DNA of 12,272 nucleotides from Nitrosotalea sp. (GCA_031296345.1 JARLFW010000058.1:1-12272); one strand, 5' to 3'. Positions 1-7,981 are shown, counted from the first letter of the stretch. Notes: generated by a model not told the origin, from the sequence alone. Numbers and translations are program-made.

Positions 1-564
1 GCCAACCTTGCCGGACTTTTCAGGATGAAATTGAGTTCCAAATAATGTTTGATCTTCAATCACAGCTGGAACATTTATTCCATAATCAGAGTCTGCCTTG
101 ATGATATCTTCATTTTTTGGTTTCACTCTATAGGAGTGAACAAAGTAAACCCATGAACCTTCCTTTACTCCCTCTAACAATACACTTGGTTGTTTTATTT
201 GAAGATCATTCCAACCCATGTGTGGAATCTTGAATTTATTTGGAAGAATTATAACTTCACCTTCTAGAACTCCAAGTCCTCCTAATTTTCCTTCTTCACT
301 TTTCTCAAAGAACATTTCCATTCCTAAGCATATTCCCAACACCGGAATCTGATTTCTTACTAAATCTTGAAATGCAGTTTTTGAAGTACCAAGACTCTTG
401 ATTGCAGGATCAAAGTTTCCCACTCCAGGTAAAAGTAATCCAGAATAATTTTTTATTTTTTCTAGATTAGTTATTATGTCTACGTCGGCTTCATTTTTCT
501 CTAACGATGATTTAAGACTGAATATGTTTCCTGCCCCATAATCAAATATTGCAACTTTTACCAT
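1..564 (-). CDS. hisH: Imidazole glycerol phosphate synthase subunit HisH (glutaminase), partial
   Basis: This is the class I glutamine amidotransferase subunit of IGP synthase. It releases ammonia from glutamine for the HisF subunit in the fifth step of histidine synthesis. The window shows 188 residues, and only the last few (family length about 200) are missing beyond the left edge. The N-terminus VAIFDYGAGN and the oxyanion segment LLPGVGNFDPA (residues 45-55) are typical. The full catalytic triad is visible: the nucleophile Cys79 in GICLGM, and His180 and Glu182 in FHPEKSG. ATG is the start. Its A is shared with the hisB stop (TGATG), and an AGGTG ribosome binding site lies 7 nt upstream. 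It is the sixth gene of the his operon. hisA and hisF would be expected to follow outside the window. Confidence 0.96.
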   Translation of the reverse strand, partial: MVKVAIFDYGAGNIFSLKSSLEKNEADVDIITNLEKIKNYSGLLLPGVGNFDPAIKSLGTSKTAFQDLVRNQIPVLGICLGMEMFFEKSEEGKLGGLGVLEGEVIILPNKFKIPHMGWNDLQIKQPSVLLEGVKEGSWVYFVHSYRVKPKNEDIIKADSDYGINVPAVIEDQTLFGTQFHPEKSGKVG

Positions 565-1151
565 CACATGGCACCTTTTGTACTTGGTATTCCTTTTTGT
601 TTTTCATCATAACCTGCCGCGGTTCTCCAAGCTACTGCAAATGCCTTAATCGCAGCTTCAATTTTGTGATGATCATTTTCGCCATATTTTATAGATACAT
701 GCATACAGATGTTCAGATTCTGTGCCAATGATCTGAAAAAGTGTTCCAAATCCTCCTTTGAGATTCCTTCTATCTGATTTCTCTCAATAGACAAATCTAT
801 TCTTTGATATTGTCTTTTGATAAGATCTAGTGATGCCTCTGCAAGAGATTCATCCATCGGCACTGTAGAGTGACCAAATCTTGCAATTCCCACCCTATTA
901 CCCAGAGATTGATCCATTGCATTTCCAAGAGCTATTGCGACATCTTCTATTAGGTGATGATCTATTCCATCTAGTGATTTTGCATTCAATTTGAGGTCAA
1001 GCATGGCATGTTTAGATAATGATATGATCAGATGATCGAGAAATGGTAGACCTGTTTTTATGGAAATTTTTCCTTTTCCGTCCAGATTTACATCAACTAA
1101 TACTTCGGTTTCCTTAGTCTTCCTATTGATTCGAGATGTTCTAGCTTTCAT
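564..1151 (-). CDS. hisB: Imidazoleglycerol-phosphate dehydratase
   Basis: This monofunctional HisB dehydrates imidazole glycerol phosphate to imidazole acetol phosphate, the sixth step of histidine synthesis. Both metal-binding histidine motifs are present: HHLIEDVA (about residues 65-72) and DHHKIEAAIKAF (about 160-171). VPMDESLAEASLDL lies between them. The length of 195 residues fits the single-domain enzyme. No phosphatase domain is fused; that role probably falls to the HAD gene just upstream. I chose ATG at 1151 over the in-frame GTG at 1160, because the GTGAT that contains that GTG makes a plausible ribosome binding site 4 nt before the ATG, and homologues start near this point. The gap to the HAD gene is about 25 nt. 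The stop codon overlaps the hisH start by 1 nt. Confidence 0.96.
   Translation of the reverse strand: MKARTSRINRKTKETEVLVDVNLDGKGKISIKTGLPFLDHLIISLSKHAMLDLKLNAKSLDGIDHHLIEDVAIALGNAMDQSLGNRVGIARFGHSTVPMDESLAEASLDLIKRQYQRIDLSIERNQIEGISKEDLEHFFRSLAQNLNICMHVSIKYGENDHHKIEAAIKAFAVAWRTAAGYDEKQKGIPSTKGAM
572..576 (-). promoter_or_regulatory. Ribosome binding site of hisH
   Basis: AGGTG on the minus strand, 7 nt before the hisH ATG, is complementary to the CACCU part of the archaeal 16S rRNA 3' end. It lies inside the last codons of hisB, so hisH is translated from the polycistronic mRNA. Confidence 0.55.
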
Positions 1152-1155
1152 TAAA

Positions 1156-1160
1156 ATCAC
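1156..1160 (-). promoter_or_regulatory. Putative ribosome binding site deciding the hisB start
   Basis: GTGAT on the minus strand lies 4 nt before ATG 1151. It matches the GGTGAT part of the archaeal Shine-Dalgarno consensus. It overlaps the alternative GTG start at 1160, so only one of the two readings can hold. The ATG reading is preferred. Confidence 0.4.
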
Positions 1161-1176
1161 TGAGTAGAGAAGTGAT

Positions 1177-2163
1177 TTATGCCTTAACTAGATTTAATGT
1201 CTTCGGAATTAGATCTATAGATTTGACTATTATATCGGCATTGTTGCTCTCAAATAGAGATCTTTTTGCATCCTGGTCCTTGCTAGTACCATATACCCCA
1301 CAGAATATTGTTGGAACTCCAGACTCATTGGCCTTACGTGCCATGATATAGTCCTCCATAGAATCACCTACATATAGTGAATTTTTTCCATTCATACCCT
1401 TTATTGTAGATATAAGAGATTGAGGATTTGGTTTTGCCATTTCACGTGGTTCATCCTCTAGGAACCTAGAATTATTCAAATCAAATTCGTTAAACAAGTC
1501 TTTCAGAGAATGTTTTGCAGATAAAAAACCTCTTCCTGTTACAATTGCAATTTTTTTGTCAAATTTATCATGTAGACTTTTTACAAGATCTTTATTCAAA
1601 AGTACTACATCATTTTCAATTAGTCCCAGACCATCAAAAAACTGGGGTTTTCTCTTGTAAAGTTGTAAATATAATTCAGAACCGTAAAACATTTCATCAA
1701 ATATAGAGGAAAGAGGATTTTGGAATTTGTTACTTGGATACGCTAGTTTTTCTCTAATATCAAAAACATCAATATTGATATGGTCTAGATATTTCTCAAC
1801 TGATTTTATTCCAGTTTGATCTGCATTTTCTATTACCTTAAGAACAAATTTAGAAAATGGTTCATTTTTTTTCTTTGCTGTTATAACGGAAAGTATTAGT
1901 GCATACGCCACATCAATCTCATCATTAAAACCACCAGTAGCTTTGAAACCTTCTATCATACTTGTTGTTACTAATCCAGATTCATTTACTTGAGCCATTT
2001 CTTTTATGATAAAATCTACAGTTTTTTTTATGGCCAAATCATAAGAATTAGACACGTCTATTAGAACTCCATCGCAGTCAAACACTATAGAATCTAGTTG
2101 TTTTATCTTCTCGATTTTTGTAGAATCTATTATGATTCCATTTTGTATTTCATTTAAAGTCAA
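1177..2163 (-). CDS. HAD-superfamily phosphatase in his operon, candidate histidinol-phosphate phosphatase
   Basis: This is a haloacid-dehalogenase superfamily hydrolase of 328 residues with all four catalytic motifs: DCDGVL (Asp29, Asp31), Thr209 in IAIVTGRG, Lys244 in AKPNPQ, and GDSMED at 266-271. About 180 residues separate motifs I and II, far more than in a standard C1-capped HAD, so the cap is unusually large. It starts with TTG, which overlaps the hisC stop by 4 nt (TTGA). No in-frame ATG exists before the catalytic domain. It is embedded between hisC and hisB, and no other histidinol-phosphatase is visible in the operon. From that position I infer that it performs the missing dephosphorylation of L-histidinol phosphate to histidinol. 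The phosphatase fold is clear from sequence, but the substrate rests on context only. Confidence 0.85.
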   Translation of the reverse strand: MTLNEIQNGIIIDSTKIEKIKQLDSIVFDCDGVLIDVSNSYDLAIKKTVDFIIKEMAQVNESGLVTTSMIEGFKATGGFNDEIDVAYALILSVITAKKKNEPFSKFVLKVIENADQTGIKSVEKYLDHINIDVFDIREKLAYPSNKFQNPLSSIFDEMFYGSELYLQLYKRKPQFFDGLGLIENDVVLLNKDLVKSLHDKFDKKIAIVTGRGFLSAKHSLKDLFNEFDLNNSRFLEDEPREMAKPNPQSLISTIKGMNGKNSLYVGDSMEDYIMARKANESGVPTIFCGVYGTSKDQDAKRSLFESNNADIIVKSIDLIPKTLNLVKA

Positions 2164-3230
2164 TTCAATAAATCCCGTATAGCTGTAAGAAATTTAGAAT
2201 TCATATCTTGTGAACCTACAGTAACTCTCAGACAGCCTTCATGTTGACCAATTTTACCAAGATTTTTTATGGATATTCCTTGCTCGATTAGTGCCTTGTG
2301 AATTCTTTGACCAGAACCTCCTGCAGCAAAAAGAACAAAATTTGCTTTCGAGTCAAATACCTCAAATATTTTCATCTGTTTAAGATTGGTAATAATTCGT
2401 AAACGTTCTTTCTTGACAAGATCTACAATATCTATGAAATATCTGGATTGTCGTAATGCCATTATACCAACTTCTATTGCCAGAGTGTTTAACGGGTAAG
2501 GATATTGGATTACCCTCGTAAATGTATCAATTATTTTTGCATTAGCTACGAAATATCCCACTCGCAATCCAGCTAATCCAAACGATTTGGATAAGGTTCG
2601 CAGTACAATAAGATTATTGATTTTCTTTGTCAATTCTACAATAGAATAATCAGAAAATTCAACATATGCTTCATCTATTATGACAAGACCCTTGAATTCC
2701 CGAATCAATTTTTCTAGATCTTTTCTTTGAAATTGAAATCCAGTTGGATTATTTGGCATGTCAAGATAAAGAATGTCTGCTTTCTTTGAGTTTAACAAAA
2801 ATTTTTCCAGATCAAGGGTCATATTTTTATCAAATGGAATTTTTATTGTACGAATAGAATATAGTTTACATCGCTCTTCAAAGAATCCAAAGGTTGGATC
2901 AGATGTTAGAATTTTTGTTTCTTTAGAAGTAAAGGTACTCAGAATAAGATCAATTATCTGATCAGATCCGTTTCCAACACCAATCATTTCTCTCGGCATT
3001 CCTATGTATTTTGAAATAGATTGAGCTAATCTTTCTGTTCCACCTAATGGATATTCTCTTACATCTATGTTTTCCTTCACTTCGTTTATTATTTTCTGAA
3101 GAAATTCTTGAGACACTACATAATTTTCGTTTGAATCAAGTTTTATCACATTAGAATATTTTTCAGGTTTCTTGTAACCTGTAAGTTTAGAATATTTTTC
3201 TAATTCTTTTACAAACCAATCTTTTTTCAT
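2160..3230 (-). CDS. hisC: Histidinol-phosphate aminotransferase
   Basis: This fold-type I PLP aminotransferase of 356 residues converts imidazole acetol phosphate and glutamate to histidinol phosphate. Recognisable parts are LDSNENY near residue 31, the REYPLGG substrate loop at 58-64, GNGSDQ at 87-92 for the cofactor phosphate, NNPTG at 160-164, and Asp186 in IIDEAYVEF for the pyridine nitrogen. Lys215 in RTLSKSFGLAGLRVGY forms the Schiff base. The length is normal for the family. The ATG overlaps the hisD stop as ATGA, and the gene end overlaps the TTG of the HAD gene, so translational coupling on both sides is likely. It could be confused with related aromatic aminotransferases, but the operon settles the assignment. 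Confidence 0.95.
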   Translation of the reverse strand: MKKDWFVKELEKYSKLTGYKKPEKYSNVIKLDSNENYVVSQEFLQKIINEVKENIDVREYPLGGTERLAQSISKYIGMPREMIGVGNGSDQIIDLILSTFTSKETKILTSDPTFGFFEERCKLYSIRTIKIPFDKNMTLDLEKFLLNSKKADILYLDMPNNPTGFQFQRKDLEKLIREFKGLVIIDEAYVEFSDYSIVELTKKINNLIVLRTLSKSFGLAGLRVGYFVANAKIIDTFTRVIQYPYPLNTLAIEVGIMALRQSRYFIDIVDLVKKERLRIITNLKQMKIFEVFDSKANFVLFAAGGSGQRIHKALIEQGISIKNLGKIGQHEGCLRVTVGSQDMNSKFLTAIRDLLN

Positions 3231-4498
3231 GATAATCTTCCCCTTACTGCTTCATAGTGATTTGGCAATCCTTCTGCATCAGTCAAGGCTTTCATATATT
3301 TTGAAATTTTTCCCAAGGCAAGTTTAGAGGACTCTATTTGAGTATTCATCTTCATGTAATCCAATACACCAAGTGAACCTCTAGTTCTTCCAAATCTATT
3401 AGTTGGAAGTATGTGATTTGAACCTAATAGATAATCACTAGCTGAAGATGGAGTATTTTTTCCAATTAACATCAATCCTGCTGATTTTATTTTCTTTGCT
3501 AATTTTTGTGGAGTCTTTGTGATTATTTCAAGATGTTCAGGTGCAAGTTTGTTTGCAAAATCAACCATTTGTTGTTCGGTACTACAAATAGCTATGAATC
3601 CATTTTTTTGCAGGCTTTCTTCTACAATAGAGGCTCTCTTGATTGTTCTAATTTTTTGTTGTAATGATTGCAGTACCAAGTTTTTTAATTTCAAAGAGTT
3701 TGTAATTAGGCAGCACATTGTATCTGGACTATGCTCCGCCTGAGAGATTAGATCAAGTGAGACAAGTTCAGCATCTGCAGTAGCATCTGCAACAATGGCA
3801 AGTTCAGTAGGACCTGCAATCATATCAATTGAAACTACCTCACTTAGTAATGATTTTGCAAGAGTTACAAATGCTCCTCCTGGACCAACAATCTTGTCTA
3901 CTTGTGGAATTGATTCAGTACCATATGCCAAGGCGGTAATTGCCTGAGCACCACCTGTTTTATAGAATTCATCCACACCACAAATATCAGCTGCTACAAG
4001 TGTTAATGGATCTATTTTCCCTTTTTCATTTGGAGGAGATACAGCAATTATTTTCTTGACACCTGCAACCTTTGCTGGAACAACAGACATAACAACAGTA
4101 CTTGGATATCTTGCCTTTCCTCCAGGAATATAGCAACCCACCGTATCAATTGGCAAAAATGTTTTTTTTATAACAATACCATCAAGCGTTATTGTTATAT
4201 TTTGTAATTTTTTGCGTACTGCATTTTCAGATTTTTCTAATCTCATTTTTGCAAGTTTAATACCTTGGATTTGATCTCTTCCAACCTTAGAGTATGCAGA
4301 TTTCATTTCCTGCTTGGTAACTTTTAAAGAATGGATTTTTACTCCACTAAATTTTGTTTCATATTCTTTAAGGGCTTTATCTTTTCGTTGTCTTACATCA
4401 GATATGATGGATAGTACTTTTTGTCTTACTTCGCCATTTGTTTTTGGTCTAATTGATTCTATGATAGAATCTATATCTTGAACATCTATAATTCGCAT
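3227..4498 (-). CDS. hisD: Histidinol dehydrogenase
   Basis: This enzyme catalyses the last two NAD-dependent oxidations of histidinol to histidine and binds zinc. It has 423 residues. Visible hallmarks are CYIPGGKARYPST, the family signature starting DMIAGPTELAIVAD (about residue 225), the zinc ligands Gln253 and His256 in QAEHSPD, the catalytic pair Glu321-His322 in APEHLE, Asp355 in SDYLLGSNHILPT, and His414 in GLPNHYEAV. All catalytic positions known from the E. coli enzyme are present. A TTG one codon upstream (4501) is also open, but ATG 4498 is preferred. It shares its A with the hisG stop (TGATG) and has GAGG 7 nt upstream. It is the second gene of the operon, and its stop overlaps hisC. 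Confidence 0.97.
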   Translation of the reverse strand: MRIIDVQDIDSIIESIRPKTNGEVRQKVLSIISDVRQRKDKALKEYETKFSGVKIHSLKVTKQEMKSAYSKVGRDQIQGIKLAKMRLEKSENAVRKKLQNITITLDGIVIKKTFLPIDTVGCYIPGGKARYPSTVVMSVVPAKVAGVKKIIAVSPPNEKGKIDPLTLVAADICGVDEFYKTGGAQAITALAYGTESIPQVDKIVGPGGAFVTLAKSLLSEVVSIDMIAGPTELAIVADATADAELVSLDLISQAEHSPDTMCCLITNSLKLKNLVLQSLQQKIRTIKRASIVEESLQKNGFIAICSTEQQMVDFANKLAPEHLEIITKTPQKLAKKIKSAGLMLIGKNTPSSASDYLLGSNHILPTNRFGRTRGSLGVLDYMKMNTQIESSKLALGKISKYMKALTDAEGLPNHYEAVRGRLS

Positions 4499-5475
4499 CA
4501 ACTTTCCTCATCACGTTTTATCTCCTCAAGTGCCAGTATCTGTTTTGGTTCATGCACCACTAAACCTTGAGCAATCTTTCGTAATTTTGGGATCATTTTG
4601 TGAAATTCAGATTTAGGAATTACAGTATTGATGCCATACCATCCTTTTTCACTTAAAGGACTTATGGTAGGGCGTTTTAGAGATGGCAAATCGTGTAATA
4701 ATTTGCTAAGATGTTCCTCTTTCACATTTAGGAATAGGTGAAGGTGTTTTTTTCCCTCAACTGCTCCTCTTAGCATAGTTACGATGTCATAAATTTTTTC
4801 TCTTTTTGATTTGTCTTTAAGCGATGTTTTATTTGCAATCAAGACTGCCGCTGATTCCATCACAGTATCAATTATCTTCAATTGATTTTGTGTTAAAGTA
4901 GTACCAGTCTCTGTCACATCTACAATTGCATCTACATCTTCAGGAGGTTTTGCTTCTGTCGCACCAAATGAAAGAAAGATCTGAACATTCTTGTTCGAAC
5001 CTTGACTTAACCATGGAGTTACAATAATGGGATGCTTTGAACCATAAAGTTTCTTGTAGCTCTTACACTGCATGATGAATTTAGCAGTTGTATTGAGATA
5101 CTCTGAAGAAATTCGTAGTGTTTTTTTCTTCTTTGCATAAGACAAAATCATTTCATCTAGTGATTTGAAATTATAAGAATCAGGTATTGCAAGTACAAGT
5201 TTTATTTTACCATATTCTAAATCTAAAAGTATCTCAACATCTGAATTGGTTTCCTTAACCCAATCTCTTCCGGTGATACCTACATCATACAAACCAGCAA
5301 ATACCAAATTTGGTATTTCCTGAGGACGTAACATCTTGACTGAAATTTGTGGGTCGTCCAATATTACACGATAAGTTCTTTCTCGTCTAACTACTCGTGT
5401 CCATGATCTTTCAAGTATCTTAAAGGTCGCTTCTTCTATGCTTCCTTTGGGAACTGCAAATTTTACCAGAGCCAA
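4498..5475 (-). CDS. hisG: ATP phosphoribosyltransferase, long form
   Basis: HisG joins ATP and PRPP in the committed first step of histidine synthesis and is normally inhibited by histidine. The 325 residues correspond to the long form. The catalytic domain spans roughly residues 1-220. It contains FAVPKGSIEEAT, DVGITGRDW at 64-72, RISSEYLNTTAKF, and the PRPP-binding loop VTETGTTLT near 187-195. A C-terminal ACT-like regulatory domain spans about 225-325, so no HisZ partner is expected. It starts with TTG, as no ATG is available nearby and the alignment begins here. A TATA box centred about 30 bp upstream predicts a leader of only a few nucleotides. It is the first gene of the operon and is probably controlled both at this promoter and allosterically. 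Confidence 0.95.
   Translation of the reverse strand: MALVKFAVPKGSIEEATFKILERSWTRVVRRERTYRVILDDPQISVKMLRPQEIPNLVFAGLYDVGITGRDWVKETNSDVEILLDLEYGKIKLVLAIPDSYNFKSLDEMILSYAKKKKTLRISSEYLNTTAKFIMQCKSYKKLYGSKHPIIVTPWLSQGSNKNVQIFLSFGATEAKPPEDVDAIVDVTETGTTLTQNQLKIIDTVMESAAVLIANKTSLKDKSKREKIYDIVTMLRGAVEGKKHLHLFLNVKEEHLSKLLHDLPSLKRPTISPLSEKGWYGINTVIPKSEFHKMIPKLRKIAQGLVVHEPKQILALEEIKRDEES
4506..4509 (-). promoter_or_regulatory. Ribosome binding site of hisD
   Basis: GAGG on the minus strand lies 7 nt before ATG 4498, inside the last hisG codons. It supports the ATG rather than the adjacent TTG at 4501 as the hisD start. Confidence 0.55.
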
Positions 5476-5500
5476 TGTAGTCCTACCAAACTTCTTTGGA

Positions 5501-5510
5501 TATATATTTA
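5501..5510 (-). promoter_or_regulatory. TATA box of the his operon
   Basis: TAAATATATA on the minus strand lies in the 40-nt gap between the end of HMG-CoA reductase and hisG. Its centre is about 30 bp before the TTG, so transcription should start within a few bases of the start codon. The other his junctions overlap or, for HAD-hisB, are only about 25 nt apart. This is therefore the likely single promoter of the operon. Confidence 0.65.
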
Positions 5511-5515
5511 GTCGC

Positions 5516-6769
5516 CTAGAGATTACCCAAGATTTCCTTTGCTCTAGTTACTGAGACGTTTTCTTCTCTAATCATTTGAGATACTATCTTAGCCATCTTT
5601 TCCTGTGGAACCCCGGCGCTTGTAGCGATATTTCGTGCGTGAAGTTTCATGTGTCCTTTTTGTATCCCTTCAGAAGCCAGTGCCCTTATTGCACTAAAAT
5701 TCTGTGCAAGTCCAGCTGCACCTATTATACATGCCAATTCTTTAGCTGATTTTACACCCAAAATTTTCATACATATTTTGATCATAGGATGAATGTTGAT
5801 TATTCCACCAACAGTTCCTACCGACATTGGTATTTCAATTTCTCCAAGTAGATTTCCTTTTTTATCTTTTTTCCATTTTGTAAGTGAAGTATATTTCCCA
5901 GATCTTGATGCATATGCATGTGCAGCTGCTTCTATTGCTCTTGTATCTTGTCCAGTAGAATTTGCAACTGCTATAATTCCATTCATTATTCCTTTATTAT
6001 GAGTAACAGCTCTGTAAGGATCATTTGCAGCAAATTCATAGGCCCAAATTATATTATCAACTATTTTTTCACCACCTAATTCTTCTTTATCAAAAATAGC
6101 TTTACCCCTCACCAACCTTTTTGTAGAATAATTAGATAATATTTTCAGAATTACTCTTCCACCGGTTATTTTCTCAATCAGTGGTGCAATTGCCTCACAC
6201 ATGGTATTTGTTACATTAGCACCCATTGCATCACCTACATCTATTAAAATCTCTACAACAAGCATCAGACCTGATTCTGTTGTAACTTGTTTGCATGAAA
6301 TCTATTTTGCTCCCTTTCCCATTTTTGAGAGAGTTTTACTTTTGGAATTTGCAAGAGAAAGAATTTCGTCTGATGCATTAATTACTCTTGAAATAGCTGG
6401 TTTTACATCAACATCAACAACTTGAATTTGTCCTATGCTGTATGATTCATCAGCTTCCATCATGAAGCCTCCATGTTTTCTTGTAATCTTGGCTGCCTTT
6501 GATGCAGCAGCAATAACAGATGGTTCTTCTATGACCATTGGAATGAGATAATCATTTCCATTTATTTTGAAATTTGTAGCTATACCAAGAGGATATGATA
6601 CAGTTCCAATGGCATTTTCAACCATGTTGTTGGCTTGTTCAAAATTAATACCTCCTTCACTCTGTAGAATCTTGATATCTTCTTTTGAAAGATTTGAGAA
6701 TAATTCCAGTGCGTGTAATCTTTCTTCCCTTGTCTTTTCATGGAATTTTGGAATAGATGAATCTGTCAA
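5516..6769 (-). pseudogene. hmgA: 3-hydroxy-3-methylglutaryl-CoA reductase, interrupted by one in-frame UAG
   Basis: HMG-CoA reductase makes mevalonate, the committed step toward archaeal isoprenoid lipids. The frame from TTG 6769 to TAG 5516 has 417 positions, which is the family length, but codon 156 (6304-6302) is TAG. It therefore reads as two pieces in the same frame: 155 residues ending MGKGAK, and a second piece reopening with ISCKQVTTESG and a possible ATG at 6265. All catalytic residues are kept: Glu81/Glu82 in VIEEPSVIAAAS, DVGDAMGAN (178-186), Lys259 in HNKGIMNGI, Asp275 in TGQDTRA, and His373 in GHMKLHARN, a class II-like ending. The TTG lies 1 nt after the upstream propeller gene. 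The enzyme should be essential, so a base error, a recent nonsense mutation, readthrough or a two-chain enzyme are all possible. Confidence 0.88.
6302..6304 (-). other. In-frame UAG inside HMG-CoA reductase
   Basis: This is a single amber codon between Lys155 and Ile157 of an otherwise continuous reading frame. No frameshift is involved, since both pieces share one frame. A single substitution from AAG, CAG, GAG, TAC or TAT, among others, would create it. AGGT 3 nt before ATG 6265 is a weak candidate site for reinitiation of the second piece. Confidence 0.9.
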
Positions 6770-6770
6770 T

Positions 6771-7865
6771 TTATTTTACAACCCTCAATAGTTTATCATC
6801 GGTTTTATCAGGAAATCCTTTCCCATCTGTGTTTCCAGTAAGGATATACAGATAGTCATCAGGTCCTACTCCAACCTCACGAATTCTTCCCAATCCATCC
6901 AAGATGATCTTTTGCGATGTGATATTACCATTATGAAGAGATAGTTGGTATAGTATGTTACCACGAAGTGTAGTAAGTATAAGACTATTTTTGAAATCAA
7001 GTTTTTCTAGACCGTAATAAGCTATTCCTGCAGGCTCTACACTGATATTATAACAACTAAGAGCATCTTGATACTCCTTTGAACCAGAACATTCTTGACT
7101 TGGCCAACCATAGTTTTTACCTTTCTGGATAATGTTTATTTCATCATTTTTTGTAGGTCCTTCTTCAGTCTCGTAAAGATTTGCTTGATCATCCCATGCC
7201 AAGCCCTGTGGATTTCTGTGACCTAGAGAGTATACTGGTGAGTTTGGATAAGGATTATCATTTGGGATGGAACCATCATCATTTAATCGTAATATTTTCC
7301 CAGATAGTGATGTTAAATCTTGAGCAGTATTTTCATCTGTAGCATCACCTGTACCTATGTAGAGTTTTTTATCAGGACCAAATTTTATTACACCACCATC
7401 ATCAAATTCAGCACCTGGAATTTTATCCAGTATTATTTTTGCATCTACGATTTTATTATTAGATTCCGTAATTTGCAATACTTTATTCCATAATTTATCT
7501 CCCTCTTTGTAAGTATAGTAAACATACATCAAATGATTATTTACAAAATTTGGATGTGTTGTTATTCCAAGAAGGCCAGCGTCGTTAATATCAGCTACAT
7601 GAAAATCCGCTACAGAATCATTGACAAGTACACCATTATCAATAACTCTTAACTTTCCAACTTTTTCAGTAAAAAAGATTTTTCCATCACCAAATGTTAA
7701 TGCCCAGGGTTTTTCCAAATTGGTTGCGATAACTTGTACTGCATCAGTTCCAGTAGAGCTGGAATTTGGTTTTGGAATTACAATAGAACCTGACGGCGAT
7801 GTGATAATCAAAATTGAAGCTGCAACTGCAGCAATTATTGCTATTATTCTAGTTTTTTTATCCAC
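6771..7865 (-). CDS. PQQ sugar-dehydrogenase-like beta-propeller protein, membrane-anchored or secreted
   Basis: This is a glucose/sorbosone dehydrogenase (GSDH) family six-bladed propeller of 364 residues. Residues 4-24 form a hydrophobic signal peptide or N-terminal anchor after a KKTR cluster, so the domain should face outside. Family landmarks are NLEKPWALTF (49-58), VIKFGPDKKLYIGTGDA (159-175), YSLGHRNPQGLAWD (212-225), NDEINIIQKGKNYGWP (240-255) and GLGRIREVGVGPDDYLY (324-340). Members usually have a catalytic His two residues before the GG preceding this FGPD strand (HxGG). Here the segment reads FDDGG, with Asp155 in that place. The usual EHGP is EEGP (234-237). PQQ-dependent catalysis is therefore doubtful, and a binding or structural role is possible. 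Cys259 and Cys271 could pair. GTG is the start, with a TATA box about 27 bp upstream. HMG-CoA reductase follows 1 nt later and may be co-transcribed. Confidence 0.85.
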   Translation of the reverse strand: MDKKTRIIAIIAAVAASILIITSPSGSIVIPKPNSSSTGTDAVQVIATNLEKPWALTFGDGKIFFTEKVGKLRVIDNGVLVNDSVADFHVADINDAGLLGITTHPNFVNNHLMYVYYTYKEGDKLWNKVLQITESNNKIVDAKIILDKIPGAEFDDGGVIKFGPDKKLYIGTGDATDENTAQDLTSLSGKILRLNDDGSIPNDNPYPNSPVYSLGHRNPQGLAWDDQANLYETEEGPTKNDEINIIQKGKNYGWPSQECSGSKEYQDALSCYNISVEPAGIAYYGLEKLDFKNSLILTTLRGNILYQLSLHNGNITSQKIILDGLGRIREVGVGPDDYLYILTGNTDGKGFPDKTDDKLLRVVK

Positions 7866-7888
7866 AGGACTGAGACTTTAGAAATCCT

Positions 7889-7898
7889 ATTAATTATT
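7889..7898 (-). promoter_or_regulatory. Putative TATA box of the propeller protein gene
   Basis: AATAATTAAT on the minus strand is centred about 28 bp before the GTG start. This fits a leaderless transcript that may also carry HMG-CoA reductase. The region is AT-rich throughout, so the exact box is uncertain. Confidence 0.45.
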
Positions 7899-7917
7899 TC
7901 TAAATTCTTTTAAAGAG

Positions 7918-7924
7918 TATATAT
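7918..7924 (+). promoter_or_regulatory. TATA box of initiator tRNA-Met
   Basis: TATATAT on the plus strand is centred 28 bp before the first tRNA base. This is the expected distance for an archaeal TATA box directing transcription close to the tRNA 5' end. It shares the 83-bp divergent region with the propeller gene promoter. Confidence 0.6.
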
Positions 7925-7967
7925 CACCCATGAGGCATTTCTTCACTTAGCGGGGTGGGGAAGTCAG

Positions 7968-7981
7968 ACTAAAGGGGCTAA
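7968..7981 (+). other. Putative 14-nt intron in the D loop of initiator tRNA
   Basis: Removing ACTAAAGGGGCTAA turns an impossible 24-nt D loop into AGTCAGGTCA and restores the invariant GG. The bulge-helix-bulge reading is a central helix AGTC/GGCT (one G-U pair), 5' bulge AG^A and 3' bulge AA^G, each cut after its second base. The inner and outer helices are weak, so this is a relaxed motif. The boundaries are inferred. Confidence 0.65.

Noticed and set aside
6302..6304. Pyrrolysine encoded by the UAG in HMG-CoA reductase
   Set aside because: Pyrrolysine is known from methanogen methylamine methyltransferases and a few other lineages. No pyl gene is visible here, and the parallel interruption in tiaS is UAA, which the amber-specific system cannot read.
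5516..6769. Frameshift as the cause of the split HMG-CoA reductase
   Set aside because: Both pieces are in the same frame. Translating through the TAG gives continuous homologous sequence, so only a substitution is needed. The same holds for tiaS.
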